Positions 40,731 to 49,070 of a DNA stretch of 64,000 bases are shown one piece after another (position 1 is the stretch's first letter; each line of letters starts with the position of its first letter). The notes below the pieces were generated by a model, which was given only the letters and a program-made list of their open reading frames with translations, searched no databases and was not told the DNA's origin. Origin of the DNA: HLUCCA09 sp038745585 (lineage in GTDB: Bacteria > Pseudomonadota > Alphaproteobacteria > Rhodobacterales > Rhodobacteraceae); the NCBI GenBank assembly GCA_038745585.1, contig JBCDLH010000013.1, positions 1 to 64,000 of the forward strand, read 5' to 3'. Made by a program: the position numbers and the translations under genes.

Positions 40731-43166
40731 CTACTCGGCCGGTTCTGGCTGCGCAACGGCGCCGCGGAGGCGCGCGCCCTCTGGATCAAAAGGCGGCTTG
40801 GCGAGGATGCGGGCACGGTGCGGCTGCCCGAGGATCGCCACGTCGACCTCGCGCCCCGCCTCCGCCGCCTCCGCCCGAAGGTAGGCCAAGGCGAGCGATT
40901 TCTCGACCGTGTAGCCATAACCACCTGAGGAGACTTGCCCGAGCGGTGTGCCGTCCACGGCAAAGACGGGCTCGCCGCCCGAGGCATCCGCTGCGCGGGC
41001 CTCGACCTCAAGCATGACAATGGTTTCCCGCGCCGGGCGCGCGGCGATCGCCTGCCAAGCCGCCTTGTTGAGGAAGTTCTTCTCGGGCTTTACGAGCCCC
41101 GCCAGCCCGCATTCATGGGGCCAGTATTCGGGGGAATAGTCCCGCCCCCAAGAGCCGTAGCCCTTTTCGAGGCGGAGCGACATCAGCGCCCGGCTGCCCA
41201 CGGGCCCTGCACCATGCGCGCGTCCCGCTTCCAAAAGCGCGGCATAGAGTGCCGGCTGATCGCGGGTGTGGCAGTGAAGCTCCCAGCCGAGATCGCCCGT
41301 AAAGGACACGCGGAGTGCGCCGACCTCGACACCGGCCACCTTCAGACCCCGTGAGGCCATGAACGGAAACGCCGCATTTGAGAGGTCGTCGTCTGTCAAG
41401 GCGCCGAGGATGTCGCGCGCCCGGGGACCGGCAAGGTTAAACCCACAGACAGCTTCGGTACGGCTCTCGAACGTCGTGCCCTCCGGCAGCGGAACCTGCG
41501 CAAAGAAGCGCTGGTGAAAGCGCTCGGCCATGCCCGAGCCTATGATCCAGAACTCCTCTTCGGCCATGCGCGTCACGGTGAAATCCCCGACGACGCCGCC
41601 ACGCTTGCCGATCAGCGGCGCTAGACGCGAGCGGCCGACCTTCTTTGGCATGGTGTTCGCAAAGAGCGCGTCAAGCCAAGCATGCGCGCCTGGGCCACGG
41701 ACGACGTATTTCGCGAAGTTCGAGATGTCGATGATGCCTGCGCCTTCGCGCAGCATGCGCGCCTCGCGTCCTACCGCGTGCCACCATTGCTGACGGGCAA
41801 AGCCTGCGCTGTCAGGCACCGCGGCGTCGAAGTAGAGCGGGTGCTCCCAGCCATAGTTCAACCCAAAGACAGCGCCGAGCTCACGCTGCATCCCATGGAC
41901 AGGGCGGGTGCGGACAGGGCGGCCCGCCGCACGCTCCTCCCCCGGGAAATGGATTTTGAAGCGATGGGCGTATTGGTCTTTGACGCGCGCCTTCGTAAAC
42001 GTGGCACCAGCCCAGTGTCCGTACCGCGCCAGGTCCCAGCCAAAGAGGTCTAGCGACGGCTCGCCTTCGACCATCCACTCCGCGGCCAGCTTGCCCAAGC
42101 CGCCGTTCTGGCTGAAGCCGGGAATGATCCCGCAGCAACAAAAATAGCCGTCAAGCTCGGGCACTGGGCCGAAAAGAGCCGAGCTGTCGGGCGACCAGAT
42201 CATCGGGCCGTTGATCACGCGCTTGATGCCGGCCTCGCCAACAGCCGGGACACGGGCGATGGCGCGCAGCATGTTCTCCTCGATGCGCTCCAGGTCGTCG
42301 GCGAAGAGCTCATGCCCGAAGCCTTGGGGCGTGCCGCTCTCCGCCCAGAGCCGCACGTCCTTTTCATAAGCGCCGACGAGGAGGCCCTTGCCCTCCTGCC
42401 GCAAGTAATACTCGCCGTCCCTGTCGGCTAGCGAGGGCAGGCGCCGGTCCATCTCGGCGATCTCGGCGATGGTCTCGGTGACAAAGTACTGGTGTTCGGT
42501 TGGCTGGAGCGGCAGGTCGACCCCCGCCATCGCCGCGACTTCACGCGCCCAGAGACCGGCCGCGTTGATGACCCAGGGCGTGCGGATCTCGCCCTTTTCG
42601 GTGCGCACGATCCATGTCCGGTCGGCCTGCATTTCGGTGTCTGTCACGGGCGTAAAGCGGTGGATCTCCGCCCCCATCGCGCGCGCGCCGAGCGCGTAGG
42701 CGTTGGTGACGCCCGACGGGTCGACATTGCCGCCATCGGGCTCGAACATGATGCATTGGACCCCGTCGAAATCGGCGAGCGGGTGTAGCCGCTCGGCCTC
42801 GTCGCGGCTCACTTCGTGAAAGTTCATGCCGTAGCGCCGGGCCTTTGCGGCCTGCAAGCGAAGCTGGTGCACGCGGTCATCTGTCTGCGCGAGATAGAGC
42901 GAGCCTGGCTGAAAGATCCCGCAGGATTGGCCCGTCTCCGCTTCGAGCTCTTTGTAGAGCGACATCGTGTAGTGCTGCAGGCGAGAGATGTTGGTGCTGT
43001 CGTGAAGCCCATGAATGTTGGCCGCCGCGTGCCAGGTCGAGCCCGATGTGAGCTCCGAGCGTTCAAGCAGCACGGTTTCGGTCCAGCCGAGCTTGGCTAG
43101 GTGGTAGAGGATCGAAACGCCGACAACGCCGCCTCCGATCACGACGGCTTGGGCATGGGTACGCAT
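40731..43166 (-). CDS. FAD-dependent dimethylglycine/sarcosine dehydrogenase-like enzyme with GcvT domain
   Basis: This 811-aa protein has an N-terminal DAO-type flavin domain (IGGGVVGVS at residues 10-18; STWHAA with His46 in the position of the covalent FAD histidine of dimethylglycine dehydrogenase), a middle FAO_M region, and a C-terminal folate-binding GcvT pair of domains (about 430-790, with SFTGDLGWELH and EKGYGSWGRDYSPE). Such enzymes demethylate N-methylated glycines or related amines and pass the one-carbon unit to tetrahydrofolate. The substrate is not determined here. It is a lone minus-strand gene. Confidence 0.88.
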   Translation of the reverse strand: MRTHAQAVVIGGGVVGVSILYHLAKLGWTETVLLERSELTSGSTWHAAANIHGLHDSTNISRLQHYTMSLYKELEAETGQSCGIFQPGSLYLAQTDDRVHQLRLQAAKARRYGMNFHEVSRDEAERLHPLADFDGVQCIMFEPDGGNVDPSGVTNAYALGARAMGAEIHRFTPVTDTEMQADRTWIVRTEKGEIRTPWVINAAGLWAREVAAMAGVDLPLQPTEHQYFVTETIAEIAEMDRRLPSLADRDGEYYLRQEGKGLLVGAYEKDVRLWAESGTPQGFGHELFADDLERIEENMLRAIARVPAVGEAGIKRVINGPMIWSPDSSALFGPVPELDGYFCCCGIIPGFSQNGGLGKLAAEWMVEGEPSLDLFGWDLARYGHWAGATFTKARVKDQYAHRFKIHFPGEERAAGRPVRTRPVHGMQRELGAVFGLNYGWEHPLYFDAAVPDSAGFARQQWWHAVGREARMLREGAGIIDISNFAKYVVRGPGAHAWLDALFANTMPKKVGRSRLAPLIGKRGGVVGDFTVTRMAEEEFWIIGSGMAERFHQRFFAQVPLPEGTTFESRTEAVCGFNLAGPRARDILGALTDDDLSNAAFPFMASRGLKVAGVEVGALRVSFTGDLGWELHCHTRDQPALYAALLEAGRAHGAGPVGSRALMSLRLEKGYGSWGRDYSPEYWPHECGLAGLVKPEKNFLNKAAWQAIAARPARETIVMLEVEARAADASGGEPVFAVDGTPLGQVSSGGYGYTVEKSLALAYLRAEAAEAGREVDVAILGQPHRARILAKPPFDPEGARLRGAVAQPEPAE

Positions 43167-43356
43167 GGGGCCTCCGTTCGTTCGCGGTCAGCCTAGCGGT
43201 CGGGCGGGGGCGATGTCGCCCCGCAGCGACGCCGCATGTCGCGGGTGGGGCATCTGTCCCGGACATGGGTTGATCGGCGGCTGCGGCTGTGCGGCCCGCG
43301 CGTAGATTGCCGCCAATGGCATATGCGCGACCCCAGGTGGGCCTCTGACAGTGCAG

Positions 43357-44061
43357 TCAGTCCCCCGGATCGAGCCCAAGCTGCTCCGATATCGCGGCCA
43401 TGGCCCGGCGCGTATCGTCCGTCCACGGCGCCGTACGGGCGCGAAACAGCGTCGCCTCGGAGCGGTGGATCGGCGGGGTGGCAAGCGGACGGAGGTGATT
43501 GGCACGGAGCGTCTCGCCCGACGAGGAGATGTCGGCAACGGCCTCCGCGGTTCCGTTGGCGACGGTGCCTTCAGTCGCGCCCTGACTGTCGACCAGGGCA
43601 TAATCGGCCACGCCCTCGGCGCGGAGGTAGTTTCGGACAAGCCTGTGATACTTGGTGGCGATGCGCAAACGGTGGCCATGGGTGGCGCGGAAGGCCGCCG
43701 CAGCGGCGTCGAGATCGCCGGGCGTTTCAACGTCGATCCAGGCCTTGGGGACGGCGATGACCAGATCGGCATGGCCGAAACCCAGGCGCGCAAGCTCCTC
43801 CACTCGCCCCTCCCAGCCTGGGATGCGCTCACGGACAAGGTCGGACCCGGTGACGCCGAGATGGATCCGGCCCGCGGCCAGCTCGCGCGGGATCTCGCCT
43901 GCCGAGAGGAGTACGAGCGAGACGCCCGCCACGCCGCTCACGGCGCCCGCATACTCGCGGTCCGAACCGGTGCGCGCGATGGCGACGCCGCGGCCCGCAA
44001 ACCAGTCCACGCTCTTCTCCATGAGCCGCCCCTTGGAGGGTAGGCCGAGCCTCAGCGTCAC
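43357..44061 (-). CDS. hisG: ATP phosphoribosyltransferase catalytic subunit, short form
   Basis: This 234-aa enzyme starts histidine synthesis by joining ATP and PRPP. It is the short HisG type that lacks the regulatory domain and so needs HisZ, which is encoded just upstream. Characteristic strings are LRLGLPSKGRLME, LGVTGSDLV and the PRPP loop VDSQGATEGTVANG. It overlaps hisZ by 4 nt. Confidence 0.94.
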   Translation of the reverse strand: MTLRLGLPSKGRLMEKSVDWFAGRGVAIARTGSDREYAGAVSGVAGVSLVLLSAGEIPRELAAGRIHLGVTGSDLVRERIPGWEGRVEELARLGFGHADLVIAVPKAWIDVETPGDLDAAAAAFRATHGHRLRIATKYHRLVRNYLRAEGVADYALVDSQGATEGTVANGTAEAVADISSSGETLRANHLRPLATPPIHRSEATLFRARTAPWTDDTRRAMAAISEQLGLDPGD

Positions 44062-45164
44062 GGCAGGCCTCCCAATTCGAGCACGAGCGCCGGCCGGATG
44101 ACGCCTCCGACCGCAGGGATGGCCCGGCCGCCGCCAAGCTTGGCCGTCAGCGCGTCATAGCGTCCCCCCGAGGCGACAGGCGGCAGAGACGCGCGGTCGG
44201 GCACAGAGAGGCCAAAGACAAACCCGTCGTAGTACTCCAAGGTCGTCCGCCCATAGGTCGTCTCAAAGGCGATGTCGTCTAGCACAATGCCCTGGGCCTC
44301 CATCGCGTCGAGCCTCGCGGCGAGACGGTCGACGGCTGGAACGAGCGCGGGCAGGTCAACCGCGATGTCGTAGAGGCGGGCTTCGGCATCGCGCGGTGCA
44401 GCACGGATCGCAAGAAGGTCGTCAATCAGCGCGCGCTCGCGGGCGGGCAGGGGCGGCTCGACCGCGTCCTCGGCCAGGGCACGAAGCCGCGCCGCGATCT
44501 CGCCGGCACTACGCTGGCCAACGATCGGGCCCGCGGCACCGACCAGCGTCTCGGCTTCTGTGACGGCGAGTTTGTGCAGCAGATCACGTCGCGCGCGGCT
44601 CGGCGCTGTATTACCACAGAAGCGATCGAGAAGCGCGCGAAAGCGATGCGGCCGCCAAATGTGGCGGAGGAGCGCGGCGCGGCGTGGCGCGCTCAGCGTC
44701 AGGCCCGAGACGGCTGCCGTCAGAAGGCCGATATCGCCCATCGCGGTGCTCAACCCGAGGGGACGAAGCGGTGTCGCAAAGGTCGCAAAAACGTCTGCGT
44801 CATGGGCGGCAGGGTCCCTCCCGTCGAAGAGCTCGAGCCCCACTTGGATAAATTCGGCCGGGCGCATGTAGCCCGGCTGCTCCTGGCGCCGGAACACCTC
44901 GCCAGAATAGGTGTAGCGCGCGGGCGCGGCACCATGGGCCATGTGCATCTGTACGACCGGCACCGTGAAGTCGGGCCGGAGCATCTGCTCGCCGCGCACC
45001 GGATCGGCGGTGACATAGGCGCGGGCGCGGATGTCCTCGCCGTAAAGGTCGAGCAGCGTATCGGCGGGCTGCAGGATGTCGGTCTCGACGGCCTGCGCCT
45101 CGGCGCCGCCGATTAGCGCCTGCAGGCGCGCAGCCTCGGCCCGGATCGCGGCTTTGGCGGTCAT
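44058..45164 (-). CDS. hisZ: ATP phosphoribosyltransferase regulatory subunit HisZ
   Basis: This 368-aa protein is a catalytically inactive paralogue of histidyl-tRNA synthetase that activates HisG and confers histidine feedback inhibition. The class II fold is seen in RPDFTVPVVQMHMA (motif 2 region), RYTYSGEVFRRQE and the C-terminal GGRYDAL. Its start codon shares one base with the hisS stop (TGATG), so the true synthetase, its paralogue and the enzyme it controls are made in order. Confidence 0.92.
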   Translation of the reverse strand: MTAKAAIRAEAARLQALIGGAEAQAVETDILQPADTLLDLYGEDIRARAYVTADPVRGEQMLRPDFTVPVVQMHMAHGAAPARYTYSGEVFRRQEQPGYMRPAEFIQVGLELFDGRDPAAHDADVFATFATPLRPLGLSTAMGDIGLLTAAVSGLTLSAPRRAALLRHIWRPHRFRALLDRFCGNTAPSRARRDLLHKLAVTEAETLVGAAGPIVGQRSAGEIAARLRALAEDAVEPPLPARERALIDDLLAIRAAPRDAEARLYDIAVDLPALVPAVDRLAARLDAMEAQGIVLDDIAFETTYGRTTLEYYDGFVFGLSVPDRASLPPVASGGRYDALTAKLGGGRAIPAVGGVIRPALVLELGGLP

Positions 45165-46759
45165 CAGGTCTCGCTTTGCGGCGTTTCGGTCCAGCCCGTC
45201 TGTCGGCGATGTTCGTAACGCTCGTGCATCAGATCGTGGTGTTTGAGGATCTTATCGATCTCAGCGATCAGGCTGTGGCTGTCGCGCGGCACCTCGCGCT
45301 GGGCGGGCTGGCTCTTCCACTCCTCCACGCTCGCCAGTTGGGAGATCTCCGCGCCAAGGATCAGGTCTTTGATCTGGACAATGCCCCGCGCGGCCTCATC
45401 GGAGCCTTGGATGATGGCAATGGGGCTTTCGCGTTTGTCGGCGTATTTCAACTGGTTGCCGAAGTTCTTGGGGTTGCCGAGATAGACCTCGGCGCGGATG
45501 CCCGCAGCGCGCAGCTCAGCGGCGATGGCTTGGTACTCGGCCATCCGGTCGCGATCCATGACGGTGACGATGACGGGGCCGGTGGACTTGCCCCCGATGC
45601 GGCCCGTCTCGCGCAGGGCGGCGAGGAGGCGGTCGACCCCGATGGAGACGCCCGTGGCGGGGACGGACTGCCCGGTGAACCGCTTCACAAGATCGTCGTA
45701 GCGCCCGCCCCCGGCGACGGAGCCGAAGCGACCAAACTCGTCTCCGACAAGCTCCGCCTCGAAGACTGGGCCGGTATAGTAGCCGAGGCCGCGCACGACG
45801 GAGGGGTCGATAGAGAACTGATCGGTGGAGTACCCCTGCGCGGTCAGAAGCTCAGCGATTTGTTGAAGCTCATTTACACCGTCGAGGCCGACAAAAGAGC
45901 CTCTGATTAGGTCGTTTAGGTAGTCAATCGCGTTGGAAACAGCGTTTACTTGACCACCTGTCGCCAGCTCGAAGTCGCCAAGATCGCCGATCACCTCTTC
46001 GTTCCCATGAAGAAACGACATAATGCGGGCAACCTGCTCCGGAATGAGATTTGCTCCTTCGGTGAAGTCACCGCTGGCGTCCTTTCGTCCTGACCCCATT
46101 AGCGCCTCCACCCCCTCGAGTCCTAGACGGTCGAGCTTATCTATTGCGCGCAGTACGACTCCGCGTTCTTTTGCGAAACGCTCGGGATCGTTTGGATCAA
46201 GTACACCCGCGATCTCCATCACACCATTCAACACCTTCCGGTTGTTGATCCGCACCACGTAGCCACCGCGCGGGATTCCCACCGCTTCCAGCGTATCGCA
46301 GAGCATCGCGACGATCTCGGCGTCGGCGGCGACGGAGCCTGACCCCACTGTATCCGCATCGCATTGATAAAACTGGCGAAAGCGGCCCGGCCCTGGCTTT
46401 TCATTGCGCCAGACGGGGCCCATGGCGTAGCGGCGATAAGGGGTTGGCAGGTCCTGGCGGTATTGCGCGGCGACGCGGGCCAGCGGCGCTGTGAGGTCGT
46501 AACGCAGGGCGAGCCAGTCCTTGTCCTCCTCCCAGGCGAAGACGCCCTCGTTCGGGCGGTCTACATCGGGGAGGAACTTGCCCAGGGCCTCGACCGTTTC
46601 CACCGCACTCGTCTCCAGCGGATCGAAGCCGTAGCGGTGATAGACCTCGGCGATCTTGTCGAGCATGGCCTTGCGCTCGGCGACGTCGGCGCCGAAATAG
46701 TCGCGAAAGCCCTTGGGCGTTTCCGCCTTGGGGCGCCTCTGTTTTTTGTCCCTAGCCAT
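45164..46759 (-). CDS. hisS: Histidyl-tRNA synthetase
   Basis: This 531-aa class II synthetase charges tRNA-His. Motif 2 lies in YRRYAMGPVWRNEKPGPGRFRQF, the histidine-specific strings are LRYDLTAPLARVAAQY and RGLGYYTGPVFEAEL, and motif 3 is in ATGVSIGVDRLLAAL. I start at the ATG at 46759 (MARDKKQRRPK) after GAGGGCAGG. Between about 45838 and 46260 (residues about 167-307) the GC content falls to about 50% in several 60-base blocks counted by hand, against about 70% on either side, while the frame stays intact. Confidence 0.95.
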   Translation of the reverse strand: MARDKKQRRPKAETPKGFRDYFGADVAERKAMLDKIAEVYHRYGFDPLETSAVETVEALGKFLPDVDRPNEGVFAWEEDKDWLALRYDLTAPLARVAAQYRQDLPTPYRRYAMGPVWRNEKPGPGRFRQFYQCDADTVGSGSVAADAEIVAMLCDTLEAVGIPRGGYVVRINNRKVLNGVMEIAGVLDPNDPERFAKERGVVLRAIDKLDRLGLEGVEALMGSGRKDASGDFTEGANLIPEQVARIMSFLHGNEEVIGDLGDFELATGGQVNAVSNAIDYLNDLIRGSFVGLDGVNELQQIAELLTAQGYSTDQFSIDPSVVRGLGYYTGPVFEAELVGDEFGRFGSVAGGGRYDDLVKRFTGQSVPATGVSIGVDRLLAALRETGRIGGKSTGPVIVTVMDRDRMAEYQAIAAELRAAGIRAEVYLGNPKNFGNQLKYADKRESPIAIIQGSDEAARGIVQIKDLILGAEISQLASVEEWKSQPAQREVPRDSHSLIAEIDKILKHHDLMHERYEHRRQTGWTETPQSET

Positions 46760-46829
46760 GCCTGCCCTCGGGGTCGCATTTCGCGGCTCTGCTATCCCAA
46801 GGGGCAGGGGGCCGCAACAGGAGGGCGCG

Positions 46830-47042
46830 ATGTCGGAGCGACCGCGAGAGGTCACGGCGCTGGAAGAAGAGATCGCGCATCTGCGGCGCAATGTGGATGA
46901 TCTGAGCGAGGTCGTCGCACGGCAGGAGCGGGAGATTGCCGCGCTCACGCGGCAAGTGAGGCTGCTCATGGAACGGGCGGCGGAGGCCGAAACGGAGGCC
47001 GGGGGCGGCGCCGTTTTCGCCGAGCGCCCGCCGCATTACTGA
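46830..47042 (+). CDS. slyX: SlyX family protein
   Basis: This 70-aa protein has a predicted coiled coil over residues 8-50 (LEEEIAHLRRNVDDLSEVV) and the SlyX-type C-terminus PPHY. The function of SlyX is unknown. GGAGGGCGCG precedes the ATG at 46830. It is divergent from hisS with only 70 nt between the two starts, so the promoters overlap. Confidence 0.85.
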   Translation: MSERPREVTALEEEIAHLRRNVDDLSEVVARQEREIAALTRQVRLLMERAAEAETEAGGGAVFAERPPHY

Positions 47043-47319
47043 GGCGTCGGGTCCGACGTGCCCTTCCGCAGGCTCCCCCGTGGCTTGGGCGTTTCACCGA
47101 CGTTCAGAGGGCGCGATAAGGAACGCAAGATCGGGTTATCGCTATGGCGCATAGCCGACCGAGCTCGCGCACCATCTCCGTTCACGGCGGCCCCAGCGTA
47201 GCGCCTCCGCCACGCAGCGATGTTTCCCGGAGATTTGAGATGCGTCCCGTCCCGGCTTTGCTATCGTCCGCGCCTGTGTCGCGGTGTAAGTGCCGGGTGT
47301 CGGGGTCTATTGAGTGATC

Positions 47320-49065
47320 ATGCGCAGTCTTCTCCTTTTGCTTTCGTCAATTGCCCTCCTGTTTGCCGCTGCCCCCTTGCGCGCGCAGGAGACGGCTTGG
47401 GTCCAGATCGAAGCCGTCCCCACCTTGGCGCAGGGCGAGGCCCGGGCGCAGGCCTATGCTGCACGGCTGAACAACGTCCACGGCTTTCGGCTGCCTTCTG
47501 GTTGGTACGCGATCGCCCTTGGGCCCTTCGATGCGGGGCTCGCCCGGGCAGAACTCGTGGCGCTTCGCGGCGCCGGCGAGATCCCTGGAGACAGCTACAT
47601 CGTCGAAGGGACGACCTTTCGTCAGCCATTCTGGCCCGTCGGGCTGACGGCTGCACCGCGCGCGCCTGTGCCGCCCGCGGCCGGGCAAACGTTGGATGCG
47701 GCCGAGCCGTTACCCCCCCGCGACGTCTTTGTGCCCGATGAAACGCCGCAAGAAGCGCGCCGGAGCGAACGTCTGCTCACGCGGCCGGAGCGAGAGGCGC
47801 TCCAGGAGGCACTGCAATGGTTCGGCCATTACGCTGCGGCAATTGACGGCGCGTTCGGTCCGGGAACGCGGCGGGCCATGGCCTCGTGGCAGGCCGCGCA
47901 GGGCTATGATGCCAGTGGGGTCCTGACGACGGCGCAGCGCGCGGAACTCCTCGACGCATATCGCGCTCCGTTCGACGCGCTGGGCCTTCAGCGCCGGGCG
48001 GATCCGCGCGCGGGGATCGAGATGTTGATGCCGATGGCCAAGGTCGCCTATGCGCGCAGCGAGGCGCCCTTTGTGCAGTATGACGCGACCGATGAGAGCG
48101 GCATGCGCCTCCTCCTGATCAGCCAGAGCGGGGACGAGGCGACGCTCTTTGGGCTCTACGATATCATGCAGACGCTCGAAATCGTCCCGCCTGAGGGACC
48201 GCGCGAGCGGCAGCCGCGGTCATTCACGTTGCGCGGGGTCTCGTCGGAGCTCTCCAGCCACACCTATGCGCGCCTCGCCGATGGGGCGGTCAAAGGCTTT
48301 ACACTGGTCTGGCGCGAGGGCGATCCGCGCGTGATGGACCGGGTCATCGACGAGATGCGCGAAAGCTTTACCCCGACCGCGGCTGTTCTGCCGGACACAG
48401 CACAGGACGGCGCAGGCGCCGAGCAAAGCGTCGATCTTCTCTCAGGGCTTGAGATCCGTCGCCCGATCCGCTCGCGCACGGGCTTTTACGTAGATGCCAG
48501 CGGGGCGGTTTTAACGACGACCGATGCGGTCGCTTCGTGCGGGCGGGTGACGCTTGGCGCGGATCGCGACGTGGCCATCGCGGCGACGGATGCGGCCCTC
48601 GGCCTTGCCCTCCTTCGCCCGGCCGAGGCGCTGGCACCGATCCGCGTCGCGGCGTTTCAGAGCGGCGTGCCCCGGCTGCGGTCCGAGCTTGCCGTGGCGG
48701 GCTTTTCCTTTGGCGACGCGCTCACACTCCCTGTCCTGACCTACGGGACGCTGGCCGATCTCCGCGGGCTCCAGGGAGAGGAGGATCTCGCGCGGCTCGA
48801 TCTCGCCGCCCAGCCCGGCGATGCGGGCGGCCCCGTGCTAGATCGGAGCGGTGCCGTTCTTGGCATGCTGCGTGGGTCCGGTTCAGGCGGGGCGCAAGTC
48901 CTGCCGAGCAATGTCGCCTTCGCCGTCGATAGCCCTGCGATTGCGACCTTTCTCTCCAATGCCGGCCTGTCGCCGCGTGCGGCAACGGCCGCCGCGCCCG
49001 TCGCGCCGGAAGACCTCGCGCGGCTTGCGGCTGACATCGCCGTGCGGGTGAGCTGTTGGGAGTAA
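47320..49065 (+). CDS. Secreted SPOR/PG-binding protein with inactive trypsin-fold domain
   Basis: This 581-aa protein has a signal peptide (residues about 1-23, ending APLRAQ), a SPOR-like repeat (about 27-95), a peptidoglycan-binding PG_binding_1 domain (about 150-210, AAIDGAFGPGTRRAMASWQ) and a C-terminal trypsin/DegP-like domain (about 385-540). In that domain the three triad positions appear replaced: the His of TNAHVV is Asp402 (TTTDAV), the Asp before LALL is Gly428, and the Ser of GDSGGP is Ala502 (GDAGGP). It is probably a periplasmic pseudoprotease that binds the cell wall. The GTG at 47314 is an alternative start. Confidence 0.85.
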   Translation: MRSLLLLLSSIALLFAAAPLRAQETAWVQIEAVPTLAQGEARAQAYAARLNNVHGFRLPSGWYAIALGPFDAGLARAELVALRGAGEIPGDSYIVEGTTFRQPFWPVGLTAAPRAPVPPAAGQTLDAAEPLPPRDVFVPDETPQEARRSERLLTRPEREALQEALQWFGHYAAAIDGAFGPGTRRAMASWQAAQGYDASGVLTTAQRAELLDAYRAPFDALGLQRRADPRAGIEMLMPMAKVAYARSEAPFVQYDATDESGMRLLLISQSGDEATLFGLYDIMQTLEIVPPEGPRERQPRSFTLRGVSSELSSHTYARLADGAVKGFTLVWREGDPRVMDRVIDEMRESFTPTAAVLPDTAQDGAGAEQSVDLLSGLEIRRPIRSRTGFYVDASGAVLTTTDAVASCGRVTLGADRDVAIAATDAALGLALLRPAEALAPIRVAAFQSGVPRLRSELAVAGFSFGDALTLPVLTYGTLADLRGLQGEEDLARLDLAAQPGDAGGPVLDRSGAVLGMLRGSGSGGAQVLPSNVAFAVDSPAIATFLSNAGLSPRAATAAAPVAPEDLARLAADIAVRVSCWE

Positions 49066-49070
49066 GCGCT

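Noticed and set aside
46760..46969. N-terminal extension of hisS by 70 codons
   Set aside because: The segment is Ser/Arg-rich, overlaps the divergent slyX gene and lacks HisRS similarity; a ribosome site supports the ATG at 46759.
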